Below, in pieces: positions 1 to 7,982 of a DNA stretch of 54,591 nucleotides. Numbering within the stretch: the first letter of the stretch is position 1; every line of letters begins with the position of its first letter. The notes under the pieces are model-generated. The model ran no database searches and was not told the DNA's origin. It was given only the letters and a program-made list of their open reading frames with translations. Source of the stretch: Bacillota bacterium (GTDB lineage: Bacteria; Eremiobacterota; SpSt-956; JAKJGF01); the NCBI GenBank assembly GCA_029555925.1, contig JAKPQU010000588.1, forward strand, positions 1 to 54,591, in the 5' to 3' direction. The position numbers and the translations under genes were made by a program.

Positions 1-139
1 AGTTTCATAACTATCCATAAATAATGACCTCGTAATGCGTAAAGCGTAATGCATGATGCGCAGGGATTAAACCTGTCACGCGTTACGCGTTACGCGTCAC
101 GACAAACTTAAATTCTAATAAGTTATGAAATACACTATA
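1..139. repeat. E2 palindromic element, left tip missing
   Basis: This is a copy of the ~138-bp element seen whole at 6646-6783. It has inverted ends (TTTCATAACT on the left, AGTTATGAAATACACTATA on the right) around a core of GTNACGC heptads at 75-103. About seven bases of the left tip lie outside the window. It abuts the right half of an E1 element at a TA, as if E2 had inserted into E1. No gene is visible. Confidence 0.8.
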
Positions 140-247
140 ATTTATTGTCTGCAAAACAAATTAAATAAGGCAAATTATTTTTCTTCGTAAGAGCCTGTCA
201 GGCAGAAGCTGATAAATGGTTACTAATTTACCTGTAGCGGTACTAAG
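138..247. repeat. E1 palindromic element, right half
   Basis: This is the right half of the ~216-bp E1 element. It runs from TTTATTGTCTGCAAAACAA to the terminal CCTGTAGCGGTACTAAG. The left half is absent, replaced by the E2 copy at 1-139, and may lie upstream of the window. The remaining bases to the ABC gene (248-331) include a short heptad stretch and no other recognisable feature. Confidence 0.8.
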
Positions 248-331
248 TGGGGAAAATATGCATTACGCATCACCCATTACGAAACCACTCGTCACGATTT
301 AATATAACTGACTATAATACAGGAACCATAG

Positions 332-1144
332 ATGATACATATTAAAAATCTGCATAAAAAATTTAATAGAGGAACTATAAACGAGGTTTATGCCCTTCAG
401 GACATCAATCTGAATATAAAAGAAGGGGACTTCGTAACGGTAATAGGAACAAACGGTTCAGGGAAATCCACACTTCTGAACGGTATTGCCGGCTCTTTCT
501 TCCCTGACAGCGGCACTATAGAAATTGCAGGGTGTGATGTAACGGCAGAACCCGATTACAGAAGAGCCAGATTTATTTCCAGATGTTTTCAGGATCCCTT
601 TAAGGGGACATCTCCTAATATGACTATTGCTGAAAATCTCCATATGGCATGGTTAAGAGGTAAACAGAGAGATTTAAGAACGGGACTTAACAAAGAAAGA
701 CTTGCCCGTTACAGAGAAGAAGTGACCCACCTTGAAATGAAACTTGAAGACAGGCTCAATAATCTGATAGGCTCTCTTTCAGGGGGGCAGAGACAGGCTC
801 TTACTCTTTTAATGGCAGTTATTACAAAACCGAAGGTACTGCTTTTAGATGAGCATACTGCAGCACTTGATCCTAAATCTGCGGCACAGATAATAACACT
901 TACGAAGAAATTTATCGAAAGGGATAATCTCACTGTTCTGATGGTAACACACAGCATGCAGCAGGCCATGGAACTCGGGAACATGACTGTTATGATGCAC
1001 AGAGGACAGATTATCGATATACTGACGGAAAAAGACAAAAAGCAACTTACCGTAAAAGATTTACTCGATAAATTTGATGAACTTCGTAAAAGTGAAGCAC
1101 TTACGGAAGATATGATTCAGATACTGGAGAAAGAATACAGATAA
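332..1144 (+). CDS. ABC transporter ATP-binding protein, COG1101 type
   Basis: ATPase subunit of an importer of the uncharacterised COG1101/COG2984/COG4120 type, whose solute-binding proteins resemble TrpX. The 270 residues contain Walker A GTNGSGKST (39-47), a Q-loop CFQDP (85-89), signature LSGGQ (149-153), and Walker B with a D-loop written as LLLDEHTAALDP (169-181). The H-loop is VTHS near 206. The HTAALDP and LSGGQRQALTLLMA wording is what points to COG1101 rather than to general amino-acid ATPases. The start has an AGGA ribosome site 9 bases upstream and a TATAAT at 313-318, so the leader would be very short. The expected permease and binding protein are not downstream and may lie upstream of the window. 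The substrate is unknown. Confidence 0.9.
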   Translation: MIHIKNLHKKFNRGTINEVYALQDINLNIKEGDFVTVIGTNGSGKSTLLNGIAGSFFPDSGTIEIAGCDVTAEPDYRRARFISRCFQDPFKGTSPNMTIAENLHMAWLRGKQRDLRTGLNKERLARYREEVTHLEMKLEDRLNNLIGSLSGGQRQALTLLMAVITKPKVLLLDEHTAALDPKSAAQIITLTKKFIERDNLTVLMVTHSMQQAMELGNMTVMMHRGQIIDILTEKDKKQLTVKDLLDKFDELRKSEALTEDMIQILEKEYR

Positions 1145-1150
1145 TAAGGT

Positions 1151-1186
1151 CTTGATGCGTGATGCGATGTTTCTCACATCACGCAC
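1151..1186. repeat. heptad array (GTGATGC class)
   Basis: Degenerate 7-base units (GATGCGT GATGCGA, then CATCACGCAC) lie directly after the ABC gene and run into the E1 element that follows. Confidence 0.6.
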
Positions 1187-1400
1187 TAAGTATCGTAACA
1201 GGTAAAAGGGTATCCGTAAAAAGCTTCTGCCTGGCGGGCTCTGGAGAAGAAAAATTCGTTTTTTATATAGACTTAAAAATTAAATAAGGGCTAATTTATT
1301 GTCTGTAAAACAAATTAAATAAGGCGAATTATTTTTCTTCGTAAGAGCCTGGCAGGCAAAAGCTGATAAAATGGTTACTAACAGACATGACCGGAGCGGT
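1186..1400. repeat. E1 palindromic element, right tip degraded
   Basis: This copy of the ~216-bp element begins CTAAGTATCGTAACAGGT. Long imperfect inverted arms (AGCTTCTGCCTGGCGGGCTC on the left, GAGCCTGGCAGGCAAAAGCT on the right) surround an AT-rich centre. The last ~20 bases diverge from the other copies. It fills most of the 350-base gap between the ABC gene and the next gene and carries no open frame of note. Confidence 0.8.
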
Positions 1401-1430
1401 CACAACCAAATATGAAAATCAACATCCAGT

Positions 1431-1457
1431 GAAGTTGCAAACTTCATCTTTTTCATA
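1431..1457 (+). terminator. possible terminator hairpin
   Basis: A short stem TGAAGTT/AACTTCA with a GCA loop is followed by TCTTTTT on the plus strand. It sits ~290 bases after the ABC gene and could end its transcript. The stem is short, so this is tentative. Confidence 0.35.
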
Positions 1458-1494
1458 TAAATTTATCTGGATCGGTAATAAGCTTCATGTTTGA

Positions 1495-2070
1495 TTAAAA
1501 ATCTTTATTGTCAACCGGTTTTACACCTGTATAAACAGAGGAATATTCCACAATTTTCCAGTAACCGTCTTTATTTTTCCTGAGTCTTACAGGTGTGGCC
1601 ATATCTTTACCACCGCTCTGTATAAAGATTTTTACTTCTTCTCCGTCTGTTATTGCCTGTGTTTGAATTACAACCAGGTCATTTTCATAAGAACAGACAT
1701 AACCGTTTTCCGGAGTTCCTCCAAGGTAAGAAGTCAGTATGGCTCCTTTAAAATCAGTTCCCTTTATCTGTCTGGAACACTGCTCTATGGCAAACCTGTC
1801 TGAAACTTCACCTTTACCGTCCACATAATCTTTATGAAGTACCATACCCCACATCTTTTTACCGTCTTTGTTACCTTCTTTTACCGTTTCAAGTGCTGCA
1901 ATAATAAGGCATTTCACAGCTCCTTCAGGTGTTTTGCCTGCCTGTTCCCAGTAAGCTTTAAACTCTTCCAGGGTAAGTCCCGGCTTGAGACCTCTGTCTG
2001 CTGCAAAAATTCTGGAGGAAAAACATAAGATAATGGCAGTTACGAGCAGAAAAACAAAAAATCTTTTCAT
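1495..2070 (-). CDS. secreted protein of unknown function
   Basis: 191 residues with a clear signal peptide (residues 1-23, basic start, hydrophobic core, cut after IFA). The mature part contains a conserved-looking stretch with PEGAVKCLIIAALE near residue 50 and ends with a beta-rich tail (VRLRKNKDGYWKIVEYSS) of the kind seen in NTF2-like or DUF-type secreted domains. I do not recognise a family with certainty. The start is supported by GAAAGGAAGGG upstream of ATG. It stands alone, converging on the ABC gene, with a possible terminator for the upstream PAS gene between it and that gene. Confidence 0.8.
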   Translation of the reverse strand: MKRFFVFLLVTAIILCFSSRIFAADRGLKPGLTLEEFKAYWEQAGKTPEGAVKCLIIAALETVKEGNKDGKKMWGMVLHKDYVDGKGEVSDRFAIEQCSRQIKGTDFKGAILTSYLGGTPENGYVCSYENDLVVIQTQAITDGEEVKIFIQSGGKDMATPVRLRKNKDGYWKIVEYSSVYTGVKPVDNKDF

Positions 2071-2164
2071 TTAAATCCCTTCCTTTCTGAATTTGTGTCC
2101 ATAATATCATAAAACAGGCAGGAAAAAAAATCAATCATTTTTTACAAAGATAGATAAATCGTGT

Positions 2165-2200
2165 GAAAAAACAGTAGTGGAAGAATAAGATCCACTTTAG
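2165..2200 (-). terminator. bidirectional terminator-like hairpin
   Basis: Stem AGTGGA (2176-2181) pairs with TCCACT (2191-2196). On the minus strand it is followed by ACTGTTTTTTC, on the plus strand by TTAGATTTTTTT. Its place just after the stop of the PAS gene suggests it ends the speB-PAS transcript. Confidence 0.6.
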
Positions 2201-2262
2201 ATTTTTTTCGGAGGAGCACCAGGCAGACGGTATTTATCTATTATTCAAATCAGTCGTTTCAA

Positions 2263-4581
2263 TTAAAGCAATCTGTTATTAACATGCCGGAAAATTTCCA
2301 GAATAAACCGAGTCCTGCCAAGTATTAACCCTGATGTCACAATATTTACGGAAATAACTGCACCGTCTTTTCTGATTATTTTACCTTCCAGATTTTCTAT
2401 ATAATTTCCCTCAACAGCTTTCCTGAAATATTCTCTGTATTTTTCTGTATCTGCCGGAGGATGAAGGGCTGTCTGATGAAGTCCTTTTATTTCCTTTCGT
2501 TCCATGCCCAGGAGAATCTCTGCCTGATTATTTGCCTGAACTATGCACCCTGTCTCACAATCTATAAGAAATGCTGCATCACATAGCTGTTCAAAAAGAT
2601 GAAAATATTTTATTTCACTTTCAATAAAAAGATCTTCTGCTATTTTTCTTTCTTCTTCCTTTCCTATGGCAGAACTTAAAATACTCAGAAGTTTCAAATC
2701 TTCGGAAGAAGGAGAGAAATCTCTCTTAAAAACAGAACAGAGAGAGCCCCGGGAAATGCCAGAATATTTAACTAACTGCCCTATATAGGTCTTCAGTGCA
2801 TATTTTTCAACATTCGGATCACTCCGGAAATAATCGGTTTTATTTAAGTCTCTCACAATCAAAGGTCTGTCTATATTGTGTTTTATTAAATCATAACATA
2901 TATGGCCTTCGGCTCTATCGTAAGTGTTAAAATCATCGGGAGCGTTCCACTTGCCGGCAGCACAGATCATATCCCCGTCAAGCCTGTTATAAAGAGCAAT
3001 ATCTGCTTCAAGCAATTCCCCAAGAAGAGCCGTAAAGCTCTGAATATTTTCCTCCGTATCAATACCTGAATTCAAAAAACATGCATTCATTTTTTCAAGT
3101 CTTTTCTGTGATTTCTTTTTCTCCGTAACAACCTGAAAATATACCGATATACCTTCTTCATATGGATATATACGGACAGAATACCAGTTTTTATAGGGAC
3201 TTATCTCAAAAAAAGTTTCAAAGGAGAAAGCCTTTTTTTCTTTTATTGCGAGAGTATATTTTTCTTCAAAGACAGAGCCTCTTGTTTCAGGAAAAGCATC
3301 AAAAAAGTTATATCCAAGTACATCCTCTTTTTTTCTGCCAAGTAAACGGCATGCAGCCCTGTTAAAGTAGGTCACATTCAATCCATCATCTAAAGCAAAA
3401 AATCCGTCGTTTATACTTTCCAGAATATTCAAAACCTGTTCTCTCGATCTGTCCAGTTCTTCTTCTGCCTTCTTACGTAACCTCACATCCCTCATATTTC
3501 CGCAAATTTTCAGTGGATTACCTGCATCATCTGTAATAATCTTTGCCGTAATTGCACATGGTACAGGAGTATTATCTCTGTCTTTAAGTAAAATTTCATA
3601 ATCCATTGCCCTTCCTTCTGCTTTTAACAGAGAGAGAAATTTTTTTCTATCTGCCGGATTTACATATATATCGTAAACAGATTTACCGATCAATTCTTCC
3701 CTTTTATATACCGATAACATCTCAATCGAAGGGCTGACTTCAATGATTGTGCCATCCAGAAGTGTTTCGTAATAAACATCCTGAATATTTTCAAAGATAG
3801 TCCTGTACCGTCTTTCACTGTTTTTGAGAGCTTCTTCCATTTTCTTTCTCTCTGTTATATCTGTTGCAATGTGAATGATTTTTTCAACATGACCGTCTTC
3901 ACCCGTAACAGGGGTACAGGATATCAGAAAATACCCTCCCAGAGCTTCTACTTCCATTTCTGCCCTTTCAAGATGTCCCGATTTACTCGATGCGTCAAAG
4001 GGACATCCAAGGGGACGACAATTCGATTTAGAGTGAAACAGATTATAACAGTTCATCCCGATTAATTGCTCAAGAGGTAACCCTGTGGCTTCAGTTACAG
4101 CCTTATTGACAGAAAGAATCTTCTTCTCTCTGTCAATAATCAAAGCAGGTTCCCCTATTGCCTGAAAAATATTTTCCCAGTCCTCTCTGGCACGTTTCAG
4201 TTCTGTCTGTATATTTTTAAGATCGGAAATATCTGATATAACTGCAATAAAACCTGTAATTTCACTGTCTGTTCCTTTCGTATAATGCCAGTCGATACGT
4301 ACAGGATAATCGGTACCGTCTTTTCTGACATTCCTGGTGTAGCAGAAAGCTCTCTCAGGCTGTTCTTTTAAAAGATATTCAATATAAGAAGGAAAATTCT
4401 GTCGTTCAGGGCAATCTACCATAATATCCCATATAAAAATTCCTTCAAGTTCTTCCGGAGTCTGCCTGTGCATATTGCAAAAAGCTCTATTTACATAGAG
4501 AATTTTTCCTGACACATCCAGTTGCTGTACAGCAATAATATTATCCAGGAGTTCTGTCCGGTTTTCTTCAGAAAGTATCAA
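2263..4581 (-). CDS. multi-PAS/GAF sensor protein without output domain
   Basis: 772 residues made almost only of sensory modules: PAS at about 10-115, 125-245, 255-370 and 380-490, a GAF-like domain at about 505-640, and a last PAS at about 645-765. Typical PAS endings are visible (FIAVISDISDLK, IIHIATDITERKK, ICGNMRDVRLRKK). No histidine-kinase, GGDEF, EAL or receiver domain follows, because the protein stops soon after the last PAS (FRHVNNRLL). The start is TTG and overlaps the TGA of the agmatinase gene as TTGA, so translation is likely coupled to speB. It may signal through partner proteins, or the output domain may have been lost. It should be cytoplasmic, as no membrane segment is seen. 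Confidence 0.88.
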   Translation of the reverse strand: MILSEENRTELLDNIIAVQQLDVSGKILYVNRAFCNMHRQTPEELEGIFIWDIMVDCPERQNFPSYIEYLLKEQPERAFCYTRNVRKDGTDYPVRIDWHYTKGTDSEITGFIAVISDISDLKNIQTELKRAREDWENIFQAIGEPALIIDREKKILSVNKAVTEATGLPLEQLIGMNCYNLFHSKSNCRPLGCPFDASSKSGHLERAEMEVEALGGYFLISCTPVTGEDGHVEKIIHIATDITERKKMEEALKNSERRYRTIFENIQDVYYETLLDGTIIEVSPSIEMLSVYKREELIGKSVYDIYVNPADRKKFLSLLKAEGRAMDYEILLKDRDNTPVPCAITAKIITDDAGNPLKICGNMRDVRLRKKAEEELDRSREQVLNILESINDGFFALDDGLNVTYFNRAACRLLGRKKEDVLGYNFFDAFPETRGSVFEEKYTLAIKEKKAFSFETFFEISPYKNWYSVRIYPYEEGISVYFQVVTEKKKSQKRLEKMNACFLNSGIDTEENIQSFTALLGELLEADIALYNRLDGDMICAAGKWNAPDDFNTYDRAEGHICYDLIKHNIDRPLIVRDLNKTDYFRSDPNVEKYALKTYIGQLVKYSGISRGSLCSVFKRDFSPSSEDLKLLSILSSAIGKEEERKIAEDLFIESEIKYFHLFEQLCDAAFLIDCETGCIVQANNQAEILLGMERKEIKGLHQTALHPPADTEKYREYFRKAVEGNYIENLEGKIIRKDGAVISVNIVTSGLILGRTRFILEIFRHVNNRLL

Positions 4582-5525
4582 AATATATTACACCTGCTCT
4601 CATTATGGTCGTGACATGTGATAGTATAATTATACCGGGAGTTTCTTATATTTGCAAATTTATAACCTGCAGCAATATAGGCCAGTTGTGCTGCATTTTT
4701 TGCTGTGAAATTATTCGGAAGAAAGGGCGAAACTTCTGTAATATCAAGAGCTACCACATTTTTAGCTCTGAAAAGTTTTTCAAGAAGTGACATAACAAAA
4801 TACCAGTCGAGGCCTCCTGCTACAGGTGTCCCTGTTTCAGGCATTACAGAAGGATCAAAACCGTCTACATCTATCGTTAAATACACATATTCTGTTTTCA
4901 CAGACCTGATTATCTCATCAGGGTTAATATTTACAGGACATTGATATACGGTAAGATTGTTCTTTCTTATATAATCAATCTCACCTCCGTACAGTTCCCT
5001 TATACCTACCTGAACCGTTTTACAGCCACAATCCAGGGCTCTTTTCATAACACAACAATGGGCATATTTACTGGGATTATTTTTTACATAATCACTGTCA
5101 TTATCACGGAGATCACCGTGGGCATCTATTTGAAACACGGTAAGATCGGCATATTTATTTTTCACTGCTTCTATAGAACCGATAGATATGGCATGTTCTC
5201 CTCCTATAAGAAGAGGAAATTTATTCATAGAAAGTATATTTTCCGTTACCTCACGTACCTGTGGCACCATTTCTTCAGGTAAAAGTTTTTCCACAGAGAG
5301 AGGTGGATGTTCGACTATCGTGACATAATCACATATGACAGAGTCGGTAAATCTGTCATAATTTTCAATCTGATGTTTCAGGGCATCTATAACGGCAGAA
5401 GGGCCGAGGGATGTCCCTTTACCTCCTGAAACCGTTCCTTCATAAGGAACAGGTATGATAACTATATGGGCATTTTCAATGGGTCGGGAAACTATAATTA
5501 TATCTTCCATGTTATGTTCTATCAT
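4578..5525 (-). CDS. speB: agmatinase / arginase-family ureohydrolase
   Basis: 315 residues of the ureohydrolase family. Binuclear manganese motifs are present: GGEHAIS (108-114), DAHGD (134-138), H156, DVDGFDP (219-225) and DITEVSP near 261-267. Agmatinases hydrolyse agmatine to putrescine and urea. The TGTPVAGGL stretch after DVDGFDP fits agmatinase better than arginase, but formimidoylglutamase or guanidinobutyrase activity cannot be excluded from sequence alone. AGGAGA lies 11 bases before the chosen ATG, which favours it over the internal Met6. It is the first gene of a two-gene unit with the PAS sensor, overlapping by TTGA. Confidence 0.88.
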   Translation of the reverse strand: MIEHNMEDIIIVSRPIENAHIVIIPVPYEGTVSGGKGTSLGPSAVIDALKHQIENYDRFTDSVICDYVTIVEHPPLSVEKLLPEEMVPQVREVTENILSMNKFPLLIGGEHAISIGSIEAVKNKYADLTVFQIDAHGDLRDNDSDYVKNNPSKYAHCCVMKRALDCGCKTVQVGIRELYGGEIDYIRKNNLTVYQCPVNINPDEIIRSVKTEYVYLTIDVDGFDPSVMPETGTPVAGGLDWYFVMSLLEKLFRAKNVVALDITEVSPFLPNNFTAKNAAQLAYIAAGYKFANIRNSRYNYTITCHDHNESRCNIF

Positions 5526-5674
5526 AAATATTCGTATCTCCTGTTACATGCTCTAGTAATCCCCTGAAATTCATATCAGGACTCAGGCAAAAGGTACGGG
5601 AAACTCTGTCATCCCATAAATCCAGAAAACGGCTATGACCGGCCAGGTTACAACAAATTAGAATCTGTTCCTAC

Positions 5675-5701
5675 CGTCACGCATTACGCGTTACGCGTCA
5701 C
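5675..5701. repeat. heptad array (GTNACGC class)
   Basis: Four 7-base units (GTCACGC ATTACGC GTTACGC GTCACA) lie between the minus-strand solute-binding gene and speB. Confidence 0.8.
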
Positions 5702-5723
5702 AATCCTCATACAAATCCCTGTC

Positions 5724-6620
5724 TCATTTCAATGCTTCCTGAAGTACCTTCATATTGCTTTTCATTATATTTATATAGGCATCAGGTTCAAAAGGTCCTG
5801 TAACTGCCGGATCGAGGGTAAATAATTTCACACCGGTTTCTTTTGAAATAACATCGGCAGAGTTTTTCGGATACTGCGGTTCTGCAAAAAGAGCTTTTAC
5901 TTTCTGTTTTTTTATTATCCCTATGGTTTCAGCCAGTTCTTTTGCATTTGGCTCACTTCCCGGTTCTCTTTCTATTACTGCCACGATGTTTAAATTAAAT
6001 TCCTTCCCGAAATAAGGGAATGCTTCATGAAAGGTAATGATATTTCTATCTTTTATATCCTTCAGGCCATCGGTCATATCCTTTTTTAATTTTTCAAGCT
6101 TTTTCATATAGATTTCTGCATTTTTCCTGTAAAGTTCTTTACGGGCCGGATCATATAAAGAAAAGCCTTTTTCTATATTATCTACCTGTTTGATAAGCCC
6201 TGAAACAGATAACCATATATGAGGGTTATCTTCATTTCCATGTTTAATCACTTCAATACCTTTACTGGAATCAATAATCTTTAAAGACGGCATCTGACCT
6301 GTGACCCTGTCCAGAAAAGACTCCATACCTGCTCCGTTTATCACAAAAATATCAGCAGAAGCCATATTCTTCATATCATCAGCAGTGAGTGCATAATTAT
6401 GAAGACATCCTGTAAATGGTTTTGTAAGATTAAGAACTTTTACGCCCGGAACATCATGTGTTATATTAATAGTACTTATATAAACAGGATAAAAGGAGGT
6501 CATTATTAGCAGTTCATGTTTTGTTTCCACAGGAGTAACCATCTCATTGACGTTTTTGTTGCACCCTGCCATAAAAAGCATATAAAAAAATATAGCAAAC
6601 ATCACATATTTATTCTTCAT
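5724..6620 (-). CDS. zinc/manganese ABC transporter solute-binding lipoprotein
   Basis: 298-residue lipoprotein of the cluster A-I (ZnuA/AdcA-like) binding proteins. The signal peptide ends in lipobox FMAGC with Cys20 as the lipidated residue. Likely metal ligands are His74 (GCLHNYALT), His134 (NPHIW), His198 (TFHEAFPYF) and Glu247 (FAEPQ). The GCLHNYALT form is typical of zinc-binding members. A His-rich loop is absent. The ribosome site GGAAGGA precedes ATG. No cognate membrane or ATPase gene is present, because the ABC ATPase at the start of the window belongs to another family. It therefore probably works with a transporter encoded elsewhere. Confidence 0.9.
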   Translation of the reverse strand: MKNKYVMFAIFFYMLFMAGCNKNVNEMVTPVETKHELLIMTSFYPVYISTINITHDVPGVKVLNLTKPFTGCLHNYALTADDMKNMASADIFVINGAGMESFLDRVTGQMPSLKIIDSSKGIEVIKHGNEDNPHIWLSVSGLIKQVDNIEKGFSLYDPARKELYRKNAEIYMKKLEKLKKDMTDGLKDIKDRNIITFHEAFPYFGKEFNLNIVAVIEREPGSEPNAKELAETIGIIKKQKVKALFAEPQYPKNSADVISKETGVKLFTLDPAVTGPFEPDAYINIMKSNMKVLQEALK

Positions 6621-6645
6621 TAATTCAATCCTTCCCGCGATATTT

Positions 6646-6783
6646 TATAGTTAGTTTCATAACTATCCATAAATAATAACCTCCTAATGCGTAAAGCGTA
6701 ATGCGCAGGGATTAAACCCGTCACGCGTCACGCGTTACGCGTCACGATGACTTAAATTCTAATAAGTTATGAAATACACTATA
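6646..6783. repeat. E2 palindromic element, full copy
   Basis: The reference copy of the element. It starts TATAGTTAGTTTCATAACT and ends AGTTATGAAATACACTATA, giving ~20-base imperfect inverted ends. The inner half-sites CCATAAATAATAACCTCC and GACTTAAATTCTAATAAG follow, with a core of heptads (GTAATGC, GTCACGC, GTTACGC). It lies in a 336-base gap between divergent genes; the rest of the gap is AT-rich with no other clear feature. Confidence 0.85.
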
Positions 6784-6956
6784 ATAAATTTCGTAATAAC
6801 AGGAGTATAACATATTTTTACGATTCGATAAATTACTATTTCCAACAAGTTTATGAAAAATAAATTGAAATATTTATGAAACCTTTTCTAAACTTTATTT
6901 TTTTTATGACGATAAATATAAAATTCAGATATTATATTAAGGAGGTATTATATTTT

Positions 6957-7904
6957 ATGAAACATTGGGTATTTATATCAATATCTTTTGTTCTTCTTAT
7001 GTGTTTATTCTGTTCAGGCTGTTCGGACGATACTGTTTATACTGCTCCAGTTATGACACCTACGCCTGAAAATATATATCCCACATCGGAGCAGGTTCTG
7101 GCACAGTATTTTACGGCGGCTCAGGTTGAAACTATGAAAAATGAGGCAAAACCCATTACAGATTCGTACGGAGGAATAAATGTATTCTCCACAGCCCAGT
7201 ACGGAAGAAGATTTATTACAGGTACAGGTCATGTAAAAGATATTTTCGATGCAAGAAATCCTGTAAATTATGAAATCTTCAGGAAATATGCATGGGATAA
7301 TTTTCAGGTAGAAAAAGCTTATTATGAACGTTATGCAGAAGCGGCAAACAAATTCATAGCAGAATTCGAGTATGATGCAGTTCTCTTCCATCCCGATGAA
7401 CTTCATCCTGTATTTACAAACCAGTCCGACACATGGATGCTTCTTCGTGATGCCCCCACAAATACTTATGACATATATTACAGTAACCGTATGCTCAACA
7501 GAAGGATTGCCATATCAGGAGGTATGAAGATGAGAGCTCTTACCCAGAATGATCCCCTTGGCATAAGTAACTGGATGTATTATGTGCCTGCAGAGGGAAC
7601 AGATTATGTAGCCTATACGGGAGGCAATATACCTGCAGCAGAGCTTACTGCCAGTTCAATTGGCACAAGTAATTATGTACCGAAAGACGCATCTCCGGAA
7701 GCAATAGCAAAACGTCAAGAGTACGGCATCATACCATGTGATAAACTCTCAAACAGAGACATAAAAATAGGGGGATGGAAAAATGAAAATTATGCTGACG
7801 ATATGGTAAAATATGGTATGAGTTTTACAAACAACCCGAATTCCAGTACATGGGGAGGATGGGGGCTTTATGTAGTAGTTCTGGATAAGGCATATTGGGA
7901 GTGA
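6957..7904 (+). CDS. lipoprotein of unknown function
   Basis: I chose ATG 6957 because AAGGAGGT lies 10 bases upstream. A longer frame from 6876 exists but adds residues with no ribosome site. The 315-residue product starts with a signal peptide (MKHWVFISISFVLLMCLFC) ending in lipobox CSGC. A Pro/Thr linker (VMTPTPENIYPT) follows, then a globular domain rich in Tyr and Trp (WMYYVPAEGTDYVAYTGG, TWGGWGLYVV). I do not recognise the fold. The stop TGA is the first TGA of a GTGAAGGGT-type heptad array. It is monocistronic, as the next gene is separated by that array. Confidence 0.8.
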   Translation: MKHWVFISISFVLLMCLFCSGCSDDTVYTAPVMTPTPENIYPTSEQVLAQYFTAAQVETMKNEAKPITDSYGGINVFSTAQYGRRFITGTGHVKDIFDARNPVNYEIFRKYAWDNFQVEKAYYERYAEAANKFIAEFEYDAVLFHPDELHPVFTNQSDTWMLLRDAPTNTYDIYYSNRMLNRRIAISGGMKMRALTQNDPLGISNWMYYVPAEGTDYVAYTGGNIPAAELTASSIGTSNYVPKDASPEAIAKRQEYGIIPCDKLSNRDIKIGGWKNENYADDMVKYGMSFTNNPNSSTWGGWGLYVVVLDKAYWE

Positions 7905-7978
7905 AGGGTAAAAAGTGAAAAGTGAAGGGTGATTACACGCATTACGCATCACGCATCACGCATCACGACTCACGATTA
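7902..7978. repeat. mixed heptad array
   Basis: GTGAAGG/GTGAAAA-type units begin at the stop codon of the lipoprotein gene. They then switch to the ATTACGC/ATCACGC class and end as CACGACTCACGA five bases before the sfsA start. The array occupies nearly the whole gap and leaves no room for a ribosome site. Confidence 0.85.
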
Positions 7979-7982
7979 AATT

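Noticed and set aside
332..6620. ABC ATPase and zinc-binding lipoprotein as parts of one transporter
   Set aside because: They lie 5 kb apart on opposite strands and belong to different transporter families (COG1101 type versus cluster A-I).
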